Positions 11,801-25,284 of a stretch of 64,000 nt of DNA are shown piece after piece. The stretch is taken from NCBI GenBank assembly GCA_029959195.1, contig CP114118.1:1860001-1924000 (forward strand). The letters are read 5' to 3'. Below the pieces are notes generated by a model. The model saw only the letters and a program-made list of their open reading frames with translations. It searched no databases and was not told where the DNA came from. Numbering within the stretch: the first letter of the stretch is position 1; each line of letters starts with the position of its first letter. A program made the position numbers and the translations under genes. The stretch is from Dictyophora rubrovolvata (Eukaryota > Basidiomycota > Agaricomycetes > Phallales > Phallaceae).

Positions 11801-12979
11801 CAGCATACGAGCAGGCATTTCAACGTCATCTATATTACTGACACTGGCACGGACTTCAGGGTAGGGAGAGTCCTCTTCAGCGGAATCAAAATCGAATTCC
11901 ATCCTGGCAGAAAATGAATTCAGCTGAAAACAGATAACGAGTCGATGAAAATTTTACCTTAAACTTCCCTCTGGTAATTCCCAATCTGCACTGCCATGAT
12001 CAAGTCCTCGACCGACCATATCGATGGTGTTTACTTCACTGGGGAATTTGGACATGGAGGCATCCTCTGCAGTTGTGATAACAGTCTCTCTATCATATTC
12101 ATTCTTTGTACGCCTCGATCTACGACGGAGATTGCGTGATAATGCAGCAGCATTGATATTGTGATGGCTAGTTGAGTTTGTGTAGCCGGAGCCTTGGGTA
12201 GATGGAGCGTGGGACGTTTGATAACGCATTCGGGCTTCCGCGAACTGGAAAAGAGCGATTTGGTAAGGATTGTCGAAGGCCGACCCAGGGAAGTATGAAG
12301 ATGAAGTGGACGTCACTGGCTGTTGCGACGGCCCAGAAACGGGGGCGGGAACGGGAACGAGGATAGGTGACTGCGGAGTTGGAGAAGAGGGAGAGATGGG
12401 TCGCTTAACATCAAGAGCGGAGGTAGGAATATTCGGTGAGGGTCTATAAGGAGGGATTGATTCTCTGCTGGGACGTGAGTAGTTAATAGGTGCTAATCGC
12501 AGAGATTCTGAGTTATTTGTAACAAAGTCATAAGATGAGCTCGTCTCTGGAGGTGATTCTGCTGATGGAAAGGGGGCGGTCGCAGATGACGGACTGGTCG
12601 CCGACTGGGGGGGAAGAACCGGTTGGAGTTGAGTATACTGAGGTTGTGGTTGGATCGGCTGCTGTTGCTGTTGCTGTTGCTGTCGTTCACGCTCGATATC
12701 CGCGGTTGTTGGTGGAAGATATGCAAAGACGTCTTCGGCGTCGCTCTCATCCTCATCCTCATCCTCTTCCTCCTCAGTGACACCATCGAGGGTACTCCTG
12801 TCATCTGTATAATAATGGTGATAATGCGCATGGGGATGGAGGGCTGCAGGAAGAGGCTGGGGGTTGTCGGAAGTAAACGAAGAGGCGGTTACGGGGGGTG
12901 AGAACGCAGAATCATCGGCGGCGGTAGACGGATGACTCGACTGCGAGGTGACCGGGCGACGTGAGCGTGAGCGAGGCAT
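8814..12979 (-). CDS. OPT-family oligopeptide transporter
   Basis: This is a proton-coupled transporter of small peptides or peptide-like metal chelates in the plasma membrane. The first exon (12979 to about 11957) encodes a disordered cytosolic extension of about 340 residues with a poly-Gln run, an acidic stretch and the motif EDVFAYLPP. After it come many hydrophobic segments with OPT signatures: NPGPWNIKEN, PWWASVHVF, GFVLFFWILVPLLYYTNVW, QTLDEGISF, QDLKLGHYMKIPPR, TGINYSSW and the C-terminal FPKNG..DWWGNNVYTNTADW. The start ATG (12979) was chosen because the frame upstream of it looks like 5' UTR. Many short exons are present, including a 20-nt microexon at 10521-10540. The C-terminus ends at PQGGS (TAG at 8814-8816). 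No disruption was found. Substrate specificity cannot be read from sequence. I estimate about 1,050 residues. Confidence 0.92.
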
Positions 12980-14051
12980 TATTGCCGACGGGGAGAACGA
13001 CGACAAGGACGAGAGAGGAACGATAGGGACGGAGGAGGATATGAGAAGGGGGTTGAAGGAAGAAGGGAGCCTCTTTTTGATATGATTCAAATGACATTTG
13101 TAATATACTCTATGAGAATAGGCACACAGGTGCACAACACACGCCCATTGTCCGTGTGCCTGGCGTAAATATAGGCACCGTGTTTCCATTGATTCAATTA
13201 TGTAATTGCATAGTAGTTGTCTGTAATACATGCCATGCCATTCATTCATTCATTCATTCTTCAGGTCGTCAGCTCGAATACTGCACAATCGACTCGTTGC
13301 TGGTGAACGTCGCACGTCGGCCTTGGCCCCAATGATCCACTCCCCACCACGGCCTGCGTAGTCGCCGTGGGTATCCAGCACCGATTCGCACCAACATGAG
13401 AGAAAGTTCTTTATATACTCTGCCAAATCACATCCACGGCCAGATGCCATGCACTACAGTACTCCCTCTATTTGGATCCTCCTTTAAATCTCAATACCAG
13501 AAAAAGCGATCTATAAAAATAGGACGGGCTTTTCATTCATTGTTTTGGTGCAGATAAGTTGCAGATTTCTCAATGATCGTCACCCCCTTCTTTTCAAATA
13601 GTAGTCAGTACAGCTCGGACAATTGGCGCAACAGGCACAGCTGTAGCGCAATGGTCAATCGATCATTCCCGTAAGTGCACCGTGACCCGGCTTGGCTAGA
13701 GTGGCTAACGGCGGCACCAAATCAAAGGTGAAGGCCTTGCATTGGCAGGCAATGAAGCGAGACCAGCAGAATTGTAGACCGCATTCTTCAGCTGCGTATA
13801 GAGTTAGCGCAAACCGTATTCAAAGAGGTCCTGTCACCGGACTCGATGAGCTGGACGTATTATGTGGCCCTCCCACATTGTATTTACATAGAGTTCACGT
13901 GGTAACTACCCCTATCCATGGTAGCCAACATCTTATGACCTCAATCACAAGTCTTCTTTGGGAAGTGAAGAGACGGTAAGACGATCTGTGTTATTAACAA
14001 ATTGAAAAAGAAAAATATATGTGTATTATTTTTCATACAAGTAAAATTGAA
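12980..14051. other. Intergenic region upstream of the OPT gene
   Basis: About 1.07 kb lies between the OPT start codon and the 3' end of the lectin gene; both genes are on the minus strand. It should hold the OPT promoter and 5' UTR. A (CATT)5 run is the only obvious simple repeat. The open frames here, such as 13692-13979, show no recognisable protein. Confidence 0.55.
13239..13258. repeat. (CATT)5 microsatellite
   Basis: Five tandem CATT units lie about 260 nt upstream of the OPT start codon. Confidence 0.85.
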
Positions 14052-15718
14052 TCAAAACCTATTTCGCGCTCTAAAAGACCCAATGCCACCATGGCTATTC
14101 AACACTTCCATACCAGCAATGTACAGACCTCTATTTTGTCGAGCATATGTCCTTGCAAAAGTAAATCCTAGAATAAGAATAGCGCCAAACAAAACGAATT
14201 TAATGAAGCCGCCCAATGTGATAAATGATCCTTTCGTTTTAGATGACTTGTTCCCTCTGCTTTTTTTCTTCTTAGGAGAGTCTTCGCTCGAGTCTTTCAA
14301 CAGGACAGATTCAGTAGTGACGGATATTATACTACTTTTATTAACTAAACTTGCCCCGTGAAAAAATAAAATAGACTGCGTACTCGTGGGTCTCGAAAAC
14401 ATCGCCTGTTAAAGCCGTATATCCAATGTAGGGGCTTGTCGGTAGTTCCAAATTGTTTATCGTGAAGCATTCTGTCCATGTATCACCTAATCACGAAACT
14501 ATCATAACCTTTGTTGAACAGAAACAAGAATAAACCTTACGTGATGAATAAAGCAACTGGAGCTGTACATAAAAGTTAATACAGAATACAAGCAGGTAGT
14601 AGTTTAGATGTACCTTCAGATATTGATTGCGCAGGAACGTAAGTTTCATTTTCGTCGGATTAGTTCGACGTCTAATGCTAGCCTAAAAATGCAGACGAAT
14701 TGATTGTTAGCGCTTTCTTTCCGAATACGCTGGAATAGAACTTACAGTGCATCCCGCAATTAGATGTGGCTCGCCATCTTCTCCCTGTGGATATGAGGTT
14801 GAACCGTCCCCAAGCATGGCAGAGATTCTTGGGAATGAATAATTGTGTTTGGTGTTGGCATAACTGAAAAACCAAAGAATATAAGAAATATTAGGAGGAT
14901 AAGACCGTCGTACGTGTCAATGAATATTCCCAACCCTGTGAATTGGTCTGGACGGAAGCGTTAGACACCAGACTAACAATAACTGAGTTTTTACTCGCAC
15001 CTCGAAAGCCAAAAACGGGACCAACTTCAGCTCTTTCCTTAGTTACCCACATAGCTAAGCCATCGCCATACAAATGGGAGGCGTCGCCTGAGATCTTGAC
15101 ACGACGCCAGTGAGCTAAGAAGTAACCATGACACCGCTGAGCTTACTTTAAATTCCGTTTCGATAACGAAGTTGGCAACGTGGAGGGGCACACGGGACCA
15201 AAGCCAACCCTACAAAGGATGTAAACGTATATAAAAAAAGACCAGGGAATGATAAACTACCGTTTGAGATTGAACTGCTCGTGTTAACTTTATGCAAATC
15301 AGTAGACTATAATAAAACCAATGGGGACAAGAAATACGCGTATGTGTTTGTTGGTGTTCTAATAAGGAAGATGAGAATGGCCTCGAGGATTTGAGAATTA
15401 CACGTACCACGTATGCGTCAGCACCAAAGTCCCACCATCTGAATGCGAGGGTCAGCGAAAAATTACCAGTTGGTGACGGTCAGAGGTCACTCGCCTGTTC
15501 TGTAAATCTTGATCAATATATGGTGCTGATATCGAATGCGTCCGTAAATGTACGGTCTTAAAAGTAAATCAATAAACGAGTAAAAGAAAGGTCAAAACAC
15601 GCACTCGCTCAACGTCTAAATTCTGCTCTTCAGCGGTTTTGGCTTGCGAAACATAAATCAACGAGAGCAGAATATGTGTAATTCTTATAACATGAAACAG
15701 AGACAACTGATGAAGCAT
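14052..15718 (-). CDS. L-type lectin cargo receptor (VIP36/ERGIC-53/Emp47 family)
   Basis: This is a type I membrane lectin that captures high-mannose glycoproteins for transport between the ER and Golgi. The ATG at 15718 opens a hydrophobic signal peptide of about 26 residues. The legume-lectin fold follows: WWDFG, GWLWSRVPL, LYGDGLAMWVTKERAEVGPVFG, GLGIFIDT, FPRISAMLGDG, IAGC, then DTWTECFTINNLELP and YIGYTALTGDVFETH. A Lys-rich stretch (SPKKKKSRG) precedes one transmembrane helix (FIKFVLFGAILILGF). The cytosolic tail ends in RARNRF and has no KKxx signal. About nine introns are spliced. One, at 15439-15494, uses a GC donor (AG|GCGAGT), forced by the WWDFG join. The predicted length, about 400 residues, suits the VIP36 subgroup. 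Confidence 0.9.
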
Positions 15719-16042
15719 CATCGAGTGCTAGGCTCCTAGCTCTAGGTCTTTGGTTTGCAATTGCTTTCAGCTCCAAGTTCACACAAGGTTCACAGCGGAC
15801 AGGCTCTATGCTTCCGCGGCGGTTGCGGTGTCGTAGCTGATTATTACGCAAGCATTGTAAACAACCAATTAGAAATCGTCCAGGTATACGCTTTCACAAG
15901 GAAAAATGATATAATACTCCAAAATGTCTCATTATTAACGCATCGACATAAATGAACATCACCAGATCAGTCAGTTTTACCCCTAATTTTCGTTCTTAGA
16001 GGGTTTAGTACCATGCCAGGCGAGGTTGCCTTGATGATGTTT
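15719..16042. other. Intergenic region between dehydrogenase 3' end and lectin start
   Basis: These 324 nt hold the lectin gene promoter and 5' UTR and the 3' end of the dehydrogenase transcript unit (3' here meaning the far side of the gene on the minus strand). No distinctive element was recognised. Confidence 0.5.
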
Positions 16043-17410
16043 TTAGTTATAATCGTAGAATCCCTTTCCACTTTTCTTGCCTAACCACCCTGCATCCACC
16101 ATTCGTTCTAGCAGAACACTCGGTCTGTACTTAGAATCCGACCTTCCCTCATATAGGGTTTGTTGAATGGATAGGCAAGTATCCAAGCCAATGCTAGGAA
16201 AGATTAATAGCAGTAAACAAGACTTAACAATAACGTACAAGTCGGCTAGTTGAAGGGGTCCCATAGGATGGTTCATGCCTAATTTCAAGGTTTTATCAAT
16301 ATCATCCCGCGAAGCGATACCCTGAAACGACAGATCAATAAGAACATAAATTGGCAAAGCTGAAATAAGAGACTTGTTCAAGGTGCATGATTGCCTGGTT
16401 AAGGGTGAGATAGCCGTCAGTAACACACGTATTGCAGAAAATACCTCATTAATGAAGGGCATCAATAGGGCATTGGATACAAATCCGGGAACATCTTTTG
16501 ACGTAGTTACCTCTGATCATGTGAGGTAGTTTGGTAAGAGCAAAAATACGAATACGGCTCTAATTTACCTTTGCCACAAGCTATAGCAAATTCGCGCGCT
16601 CTATCCAAAGTTTCTTTAGAAGTTTGGATAGCGGGGATCAACTCTACAAGTTTCTTGGTGATAATGAAATTTGGAGCTAGATAGCAAAATTCAGGCATAC
16701 CATTACTGGAACACTATAGATGACCATCAACTGATATGCGCCGAGCTCAAAAGGACAAAACTTCAGGCTTACGGGTTAAAGAAATGAAGACCTAAGATAA
16801 ATGCGTTTTATTTTGTACAGCCAAAGTAATGGGGAAAATGATAATACCAACGACACGAGAGGTACATTTGATACCTTCTGGGGAAGATACATTCATTCCT
16901 TCCGGGACCACTGATGTTGCTATCTTGGTTATGGGGATGGAGGATGTATTGGAGGCTAAGATAGTGTCTGGGCGCACTTCGAGGGCGAGATTTCGAAAAA
17001 CCGTGGATTTGATAGAGAGGTTTTCAGCCACGGCCTATATCCCCTTCAGACTTTTTTTGCGAAAAGGAATATCATAAAAGCTTACTTCTACGACCATGTC
17101 TGCATCTCGCATGCCTTTCAAATCCGGTACAACTTGTATACGGTCCCTCACTTCTTTTGCTTCTTCGGTTTTGATACGACCTTTCTCAACATCCTTTTTC
17201 AACAGCTTGTCGAAAAGATTCAGCCCCGAAGTGACTTGTGCTTGAGATTTGTCAGTCAAAACTACCGAAACTCGCGCACGCAGGGCGGAAACGTAGGCGA
17301 TGCCCAGTCCCATTTGACCTAATACAGACTGAGTATATAGATTTTCAATACGATGCACGCGAACCGCTCCCTACGACTCCCAGTAGCTTCACGCCATGAG
17401 CCAGTGACAT
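16043..17410 (-). CDS. 3-hydroxyacyl-CoA (3-hydroxybutyryl-CoA) dehydrogenase
   Basis: This NAD-dependent enzyme oxidises L-3-hydroxyacyl-CoA in fatty-acid beta-oxidation or short-chain acyl-CoA metabolism. The N-terminal Rossmann motif is split by an intron: GVVGSG joins QMGLGIA. The catalytic signature follows, [12 protein letters not shown], then LHFFNPVPVMKLVELI, which includes the active-site His. The C-terminal helical domain has [44 protein letters not shown], and [10 protein letters not shown] at the end. The VPVM part of FNPVPVM comes from a 13-nt microexon (16701-16713) between introns of 47 and 59 nt. The start at 17410 ([11 protein letters not shown]) leaves a very short leader. 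No PTS1 ends the protein and no convincing mitochondrial presequence is visible, so its location is unclear. About 300 residues, normal for the family. Confidence 0.92.
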
Positions 17411-17842
17411 TGTGGATCGCAATTTCGTGGTAACCTGTGTGACGGACGTGGTTCAAAAGATCACAGTCCTGAGGCCTGAGTCGTGGACATGTCTTCAGTC
17501 ATATAATGTCTCTTTATTCGATACAAAATACAGTAGCTACTAGCTCAATCAAGTGTATAGGCTCTTAATTCTCAGCATCGTCTCTGATCTTGAAATCATG
17601 CTCTGTAAGCGGATGCGCCTGAACTGACTCGGAGTGAATTTAAATCAACCAAACAGCAGGCTGTCTCTCGGCAGCTCTGGGCCCATTGAGAAATTATTTT
17701 AGCCAGACGCAATTAATGCAATCTTGTCCGGTGTGTATCGAGTCAGTGCCCCGCACATATTAGGAGAATAATAGGCGCCCTTGACTGAATATTAGACCGA
17801 GGACGTCAGCGCTCCTTCACCCCTTTCTCATCAACCACCCCC
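17411..17842. promoter_or_regulatory. Divergent promoter region, dehydrogenase / subtilisin
   Basis: These 432 nt separate the start codons of the minus-strand dehydrogenase and the plus-strand protease and must contain both promoters. I could not assign individual sites with confidence. Confidence 0.45.
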
Positions 17843-19535
<1,693 letters not shown>

Positions 19536-19664
19536 CTACAATCACGAATTTCTTGTATATTACCTAGCCAGTTTTACGAGTGATTGATATTATAAATTTT
19601 GAATATCTTTCTTTTACTTTCCCGCTTACGTACACGGTGTGCGGCGGATTAACTACTCTTTCTT

Positions 19665-22600
19665 ATGTCAGGAGCCAAGCAAATCCGTGCGGCTGAAGTG
19701 AGCACGCTTGCTATTCTACTATTTCACTTCAATTTTCGCAATTTATGAATATCTACAGCTTCTCAGGACGAAGGCTCTTCAGAAAGAATTGGAAAAGGAT
19801 TATGATGCTGCTTTAGAGCACCACGTCAGGGCCGCAGAGGCCTTTCTACAGTTGGCCGACACCACAACCAAAGATCATGCTCGTTCCATTTATGCTGCTG
19901 CCGCCGGTAAATCTCTGGATCGAGTCAAAGAAATTAAAAGGCTTAGATCAGACGTGAAACCGATCGCCCCAGACCCGTCTTCTCCTCGTATGTGTCTGTG
20001 ATATGATGCTATTGCGATCAACTTTTCTCACCTAAGGAATCCGTCAGAGGTTCAACAGTACATTCTGAACAAATCATCTATAATCAACGGAATGAAATAT
20101 TCTGCCTGGGACAGCTTAAACCTCGGTTTTGATCTCCGCGAGCCTCTCAGCATGTACAGGTGACCTAAAGTGGAACTTGTTGTACTATTTACTATGTTGA
20201 AACGATTACACAGCGATCCGGACGGCCAGCCTTCCTTAGATACCATTCCACAAGCCGAGTCTATCGTATGGCGTCGGCCCGCCATTGCTTTATCTCGACC
20301 GTTACGCATACTGGACCCTACTCTTTCTGCGGAAGATATTGTTCAGACTGTAGTGACTGACTGTTCCGTAGTAGCAGCAATTTCCATTTGTATCCAACAT
20401 GATAAAAAGTATGCTTCAAAGGTGAATATTCTTCATTTATGTAACAATGAATCGATTTGCTTCAATATACATAGCTGATGGTCTCATCATTGTACCCTCA
20501 ACGTGAAGATGGTCTGCCTCGCTTATCCATAGACGGAAAATATGCGCTGCGTGTATTTATCAATGGAATTTGGCGCAGAGTATGTTCAAGATAAAAACAA
20601 CTTCGTTTGTTAACCTATTACTTAGATTGGTTCGTACTTTACCTATATTCACTGGTCGCTTACAAAGGACGACGTTGACTCATCTCCCGTTTCTTCAAGT
20701 CATCGACGATAGTCTTCCGTTTTTACCAAATGGACAACTGGTTGGAGTATTTACTGGAGGCAATCAAATTCTCTGGCCACCTCTGATTGAAAAGGCAGTG
20801 AGTTGCTCACAAATGGTCCTATTCGCCGTATTCATTCCTCTACGGTATATGAAACTCATGGGTGGTTATGGTTTTCCCGGCTCGTAAGTAGTATATCTCG
20901 CTCCGAAGAGACTCTAACACCATGATTGTAGAAACTCCGGTGTGGATTTGCAGTATGTTCAGTTATCTTCGCGTTCGCCTGCAGATAATAAGCCTAGGAA
21001 AGTGCTTTAATTGGATGGGTTCCGGAGCATATTATGATCAACAGGTATGCTCAAACGAGCTGAAAACAGATCAACGTACTGAATTGCTCTAGTCCTCAAT
21101 TCCGTAAAGAAGGGACTTGGACGCGAATTTTCCAGGGGTATACTCGAGGTTTGTGATTGTCACGGAGCGTTTGGCAGACTTACAATGCAAGCTAGGCCTT
21201 TGCCTTGCCACGCTGGGAACGCCTCATGTTCTCATGGAACCTACAAGCGTGGAACTTCTTCCCGCGCATAGTTACGCTATAGTAGGTATGTCAATATCCT
21301 CAGAACTTGACTATAAGCCCTTTCATTTATGAGCTGAAGACATGGAAGACGATGGGGAAGATCAATTTATCACATTATTGAATCCTTGGTGCCAGCCGGT
21401 ATCTGGATCTGAGCTTCATAAGATAAAAAGCTGTGAGCTTAGTGGTAGTAACAATGGTTCCTACTTCTTGACTCGTCATTTAACAGCGAAGCTTCGTCTT
21501 GGTTGGCGTGAAATATACACGTATTTCGACACCATTCATCTTAGCTGGGATCCCACCTCATTCTCAAAAACTTATTATTTTCACGGGTAAGGTCACTTTC
21601 TATTCCAAGTGTTTGTTGATTACTCCGTTTTAGCACCTGGAAGGCGACTCAATCCTCGTCTGAGAACACTTCACTAGGTTTGTGCCGGTCACTGATGTCA
21701 AGACCCGCTTAATCATGTTCTGGTCTAGGTGTGATTTCAAATTCTCTCCGACTATCGACCACAGGGGAGCATAAGCGAAAAGTTTGGATTTTGCTGACTC
21801 GGCACATTAATAACAAACAAGAAACCTCCCCTTTTATATCCCTGAACGTCTATTTTCATGATATAAAACATCCCCTGATGCTTGATCAGCCGTCGGTGCG
21901 AATTTTTTCTCTCTGGTATCCATGTTTTTATTCAATTTTATTCAATCGCTTTCCAGGGAGCATATACCGATAGCATTCATGTTTTGGTATGTAGACTATG
22001 TTCCTGGCGACTGTCTTACTGAACCTGATACGGCAGCAACGCGTCGTGTTGAATAATAATGACCCAGTCACTGTGATAAGCTCTGTGGAACAGGGCGACA
22101 TTGACATACGGTATACCATCACCGTATATTCGGACGTGGAAATAATGCTTAAGCCTTATCGCCAGGCGGGCCTATACCTCAAAACTGTAATTTTTTCAAG
22201 ATCTTTAACCGCTGCTTGAAGTTTTTATTGTTTTGCAGATCAGTGGTACCTTTACGAATAGAACTTCTGGAGGTAACCATACATATCCGACATTCATGAA
22301 TAATCCCCAGTATCGACTGGTTATACATGCAAATGGACCGACTGTTAATACCACCACGCCATTCTACTTTTCCGTGCAAGGCTCAAAAGATTTGCCGCTG
22401 AACGTCAAGATCGCTTGGTCAAATGGCGAACGTTTACTTGAGTATGGAAACGCAGTCGGCTGTCACGCTTACTGAGTCTTTCTTGTGTAGGCCTGCGAAA
22501 GGAGATATCCTAGCCGATAGTGGACCATATTCTTACGGCATAGCCTACGGGGAAAAATCACTTAAAGGTGAGATATGTGCAATAGCTCATGCTGATACCT

Positions 22601-23257
22601 CGATACCATTATATGTTTCTTAGCTGGCCAATATACACTGATAATATCTACATTTGAGCCGCGTTTACAGGGCGATTATGAGCTGCAACTGCAATCAATG
22701 TGTCTTTTCGACCTAGAGATATTGCCAATGGAAGGCGCAGGCATGCATCCAAAGACTATCCGAGAGTCATGGTAAGCAGATCCTTAAGCTGTACTGTGAT
22801 TTCGTTGGCTCATCATTCTAACCTAAGGAAACCGCATACAGCGGCAGGGTCGCGAAGCTTCGGACGCTACCTATCAAATCCTTTGCTTAAAGTCATCATC
22901 CCTACCCCCATGACAATTATGTATGTATGCTGTCAACGGTGACATTACGTCGATTCCATTGCTGCTAAATTACATTTTATATTTAGGGCTCGCTTACAAC
23001 GTCTCGATGCGAGTTCCTCGGTCGCTATAAATTTGGCGATGTTTGAGGCTACAACATTCGGGGAAATTAATCGTGAGCTGGCGAATTCCGGGGACTATTC
23101 TGAGGCTGTTTCGGGGGTCTTAATCCAGCGTACGGCCGTTTCGGCTGGAGAATATATACTTCTTCCATCCACATATACCGCGAATTTCGAAACCGGGTTC
23201 CAAATATTATTTTATAGCAGCATCGGTGGTGTTGAGGCGTCTTGGTTGAGACATTAG
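19665..23257 (+). CDS. Calpain-like cysteine protease PalB/Rim13
   Basis: This is the fungal calpain that processes the PacC/Rim101 transcription factor in ambient-pH signalling at ESCRT-coated membranes. An N-terminal MIT domain (KALQKELEKDYDAALEHHVRAAEAF) is followed by the C2 peptidase domain. That domain holds the active-site Cys (TDCSVVAAI), His (PAHSYAIV) and Asn (LLNPW), with [25 protein letters not shown] between them. Two or more beta-sandwich calpain-III-like domains end the protein. The start ATG at 19665 gives a 10-codon first exon (MSGAKQIRAAE). About 16 introns are present, and the [10 protein letters not shown] join needs an acceptor ending AAAG. I estimate about 860 residues. 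The last 51 nt of its coding region overlap the convergent RIT1 gene. Confidence 0.9.
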
Positions 23258-24986
23258 ATATTCATTTACGCGTTTCAAAGTGTTTCGTGCGGGGTTAGCA
23301 TAAGGATTGTCTGCAAGAATCCACTGTAGCCGTTTCTGTATAATCGATTTTGTAGCTAATAACAAGTAATTTTTATGTAAGATGGAACCATGACAAGGAA
23401 TATCGTAACTCACGTGGCTCATTTCTTCGACTTTCTGGAATATACATCCCATTGGCATCAAAGAAGAGAGCTAGAGCTGCTAAAGCAACTCCTACCGATA
23501 AGTCCTTTCCATCCCGGCAAAGAATAACAACGTTTTGGTTATCGCTGAGGTTAGTTTCCAGGTACATCATTGACTGAGGCAATGTTTCCGTCACAAACTG
23601 TATCTGACCCTTTTTGTTGGGCGTAAGTTCCAAGTGCAAGAGCTTGTCTCGATCAAAAATCACCGCGTTGGGAAGACAGGTAATCAGGATATGGCTGGTT
23701 CCAGAAGTGAATGAACAACTCGGAGGAATCATTCCTACAATTATGCGAGATTGAACTGCCTTAACGGGGAAAATCATTTCGTTACGACTGCGGTCCAAAT
23801 TGTTGGTGCTGACAAGGGTATGAATTTGATGCACGAGCTCTTCCGGTGGACAAGCAAGAAGTCGCTCCTTATGTTCCCAAAAGATATCTGGAGTCAAGCC
23901 CTACAAAAAATAAATATGTACAACAAAGGCTTATTTGCAGGTGTGCGTACGAGGCTCCACGTTTCATGGTCATCGCCTGAACCTTGAACGTAGGTGTAAC
24001 CAGCAGTACGTCGGTCTAATCCTTCGGAAACAAGTTTCGAAGCTGATACACAAACAACAGGGTAATATTCTCTAGAATCTAGAGAAGGCGAAATTTTAGT
24101 TTCTGGAGTAATCCAAATTGGACGCAGAGGTTTTCGAATGGAAGGTATGGTAAACTCCGAGTTCTGTTGTCATCAGTGCTTTTCTAGAGTCGACGAGGTA
24201 ATGCAACCTTACCAGAAGAAGCCGTGCCCAGTACTCCAAACGACTTTCGATTTGTGAATGTTCGCTTCTAGTCACTGATTCATTGTATTAGGTTCTGTGA
24301 CAATGCATATGGCGAGACAATATTCTACCGCTGCCAGTGGGTGTATGCAAACCCCACTCTGCCGAAGTTAATTCATTTGATTGATGATTGTTCGAGCTCT
24401 TCAGCACCGTAAGATTAATGACGGCACACCATATGGGGATTGTTTTCGATAATGCATCGGGCAGACGTTTGCCTTGCCTTGTTGAGTCCACAATAATGAT
24501 ACTGTTGTAAGAACTTAGGATAATCCGCGGATTAAAGAGTATTAATATATCTATATCACGCACCCTCCAACATCGATGATACTTTGAATAAGGTGCAAAT
24601 TCAGACGACGCAGATTGAAAGCCCATTGGTCAAAATGACCGTCTGTAGATTTGAAGTAAACAGGATTTCGATCCGCCTATTGAGAGACATGCATGGACAA
24701 ATTCAAGTTATGGTAGCAGTGATGAGCTTGACATACGACTGCCGGATCGACATACCACGCTCCGCAACGTAAATTGGCTAGTAAAACACTTGAATATCTT
24801 GCATTATTCCCCGAACTTTAGGATCTACTTACGATATATTTTAAAATTGGTGTAAAATCGTTGAATCCGCGTTACAAATTCTGCGTCTTCAGAAATTGAG
24901 TGAAGTCGGTTGTAGGCATTATTTGATTCTTTTCGAATCATCTTACGAGCATCTTTGCAAAGCGTAGCATTGTCGTCCCATTGCAT
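23207..24986 (-). CDS. RIT1: tRNA A64-2'-O-ribosylphosphate transferase
   Basis: This enzyme adds a 2'-O-ribosyl phosphate to A64 of initiator tRNA-Met, which keeps it out of elongation in fungi and plants. The start ATG at 24986 gives MQWDDNATLCKDARK followed by the family motif IRKESNNAYNRLHSI. Then come RCGAWYV, YFKSTDGHFDQWAFNLRRLNLHL, the hallmark IIIVDSTRQGKRLPDALSKTIPIWCAV, and the C-terminal phosphatase-like region with VVILCRDGKDLSVGVALAAL. The C-terminus QKRLQWILADNPYANPARNTLKRVNEYLMS is typical. The length, about 480 residues, fits the family. It is tail-to-tail with the calpain and shares 51 coding nt with it. Upstream it shares a promoter region of about 300 nt with KRI1. Confidence 0.92.
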
Positions 24987-25284
24987 GACCGGAAACAAGA
25001 GACTTATGGTATGAAATTACTAAAGCATTGAATGTCACAGTCCAGCGCAGTGCCGGAAGGTATTATCCCAAGAAGTTCAGGTCGGTGACTCGGAGGGGGA
25101 TGTTATCAATACTCATATTCCTAAAGCATTCGATACAGTATAAGACTGCTCTGATTTTAACTCTCTTACCCCATACTTCAGTGGGCCATGAATTTTGGTG
25201 AGCGTTCAGTGAATCCAAAACTTATTATATGATGTAAGCGCCGAATATTCTTTCCTGAAGCAACTGCGAATTTAGTGTGCCGCC
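24987..25284. promoter_or_regulatory. Bidirectional promoter, RIT1 / KRI1
   Basis: These 298 nt separate the divergent start codons of RIT1 (initiator-tRNA modification) and KRI1 (40S biogenesis). The short shared region suggests coordinated expression. No specific site was assigned. Confidence 0.45.

Noticed and set aside
13692-13979. 95-codon open frame upstream of the OPT gene
   Set aside because: No recognisable protein features. It lies in the OPT promoter region.
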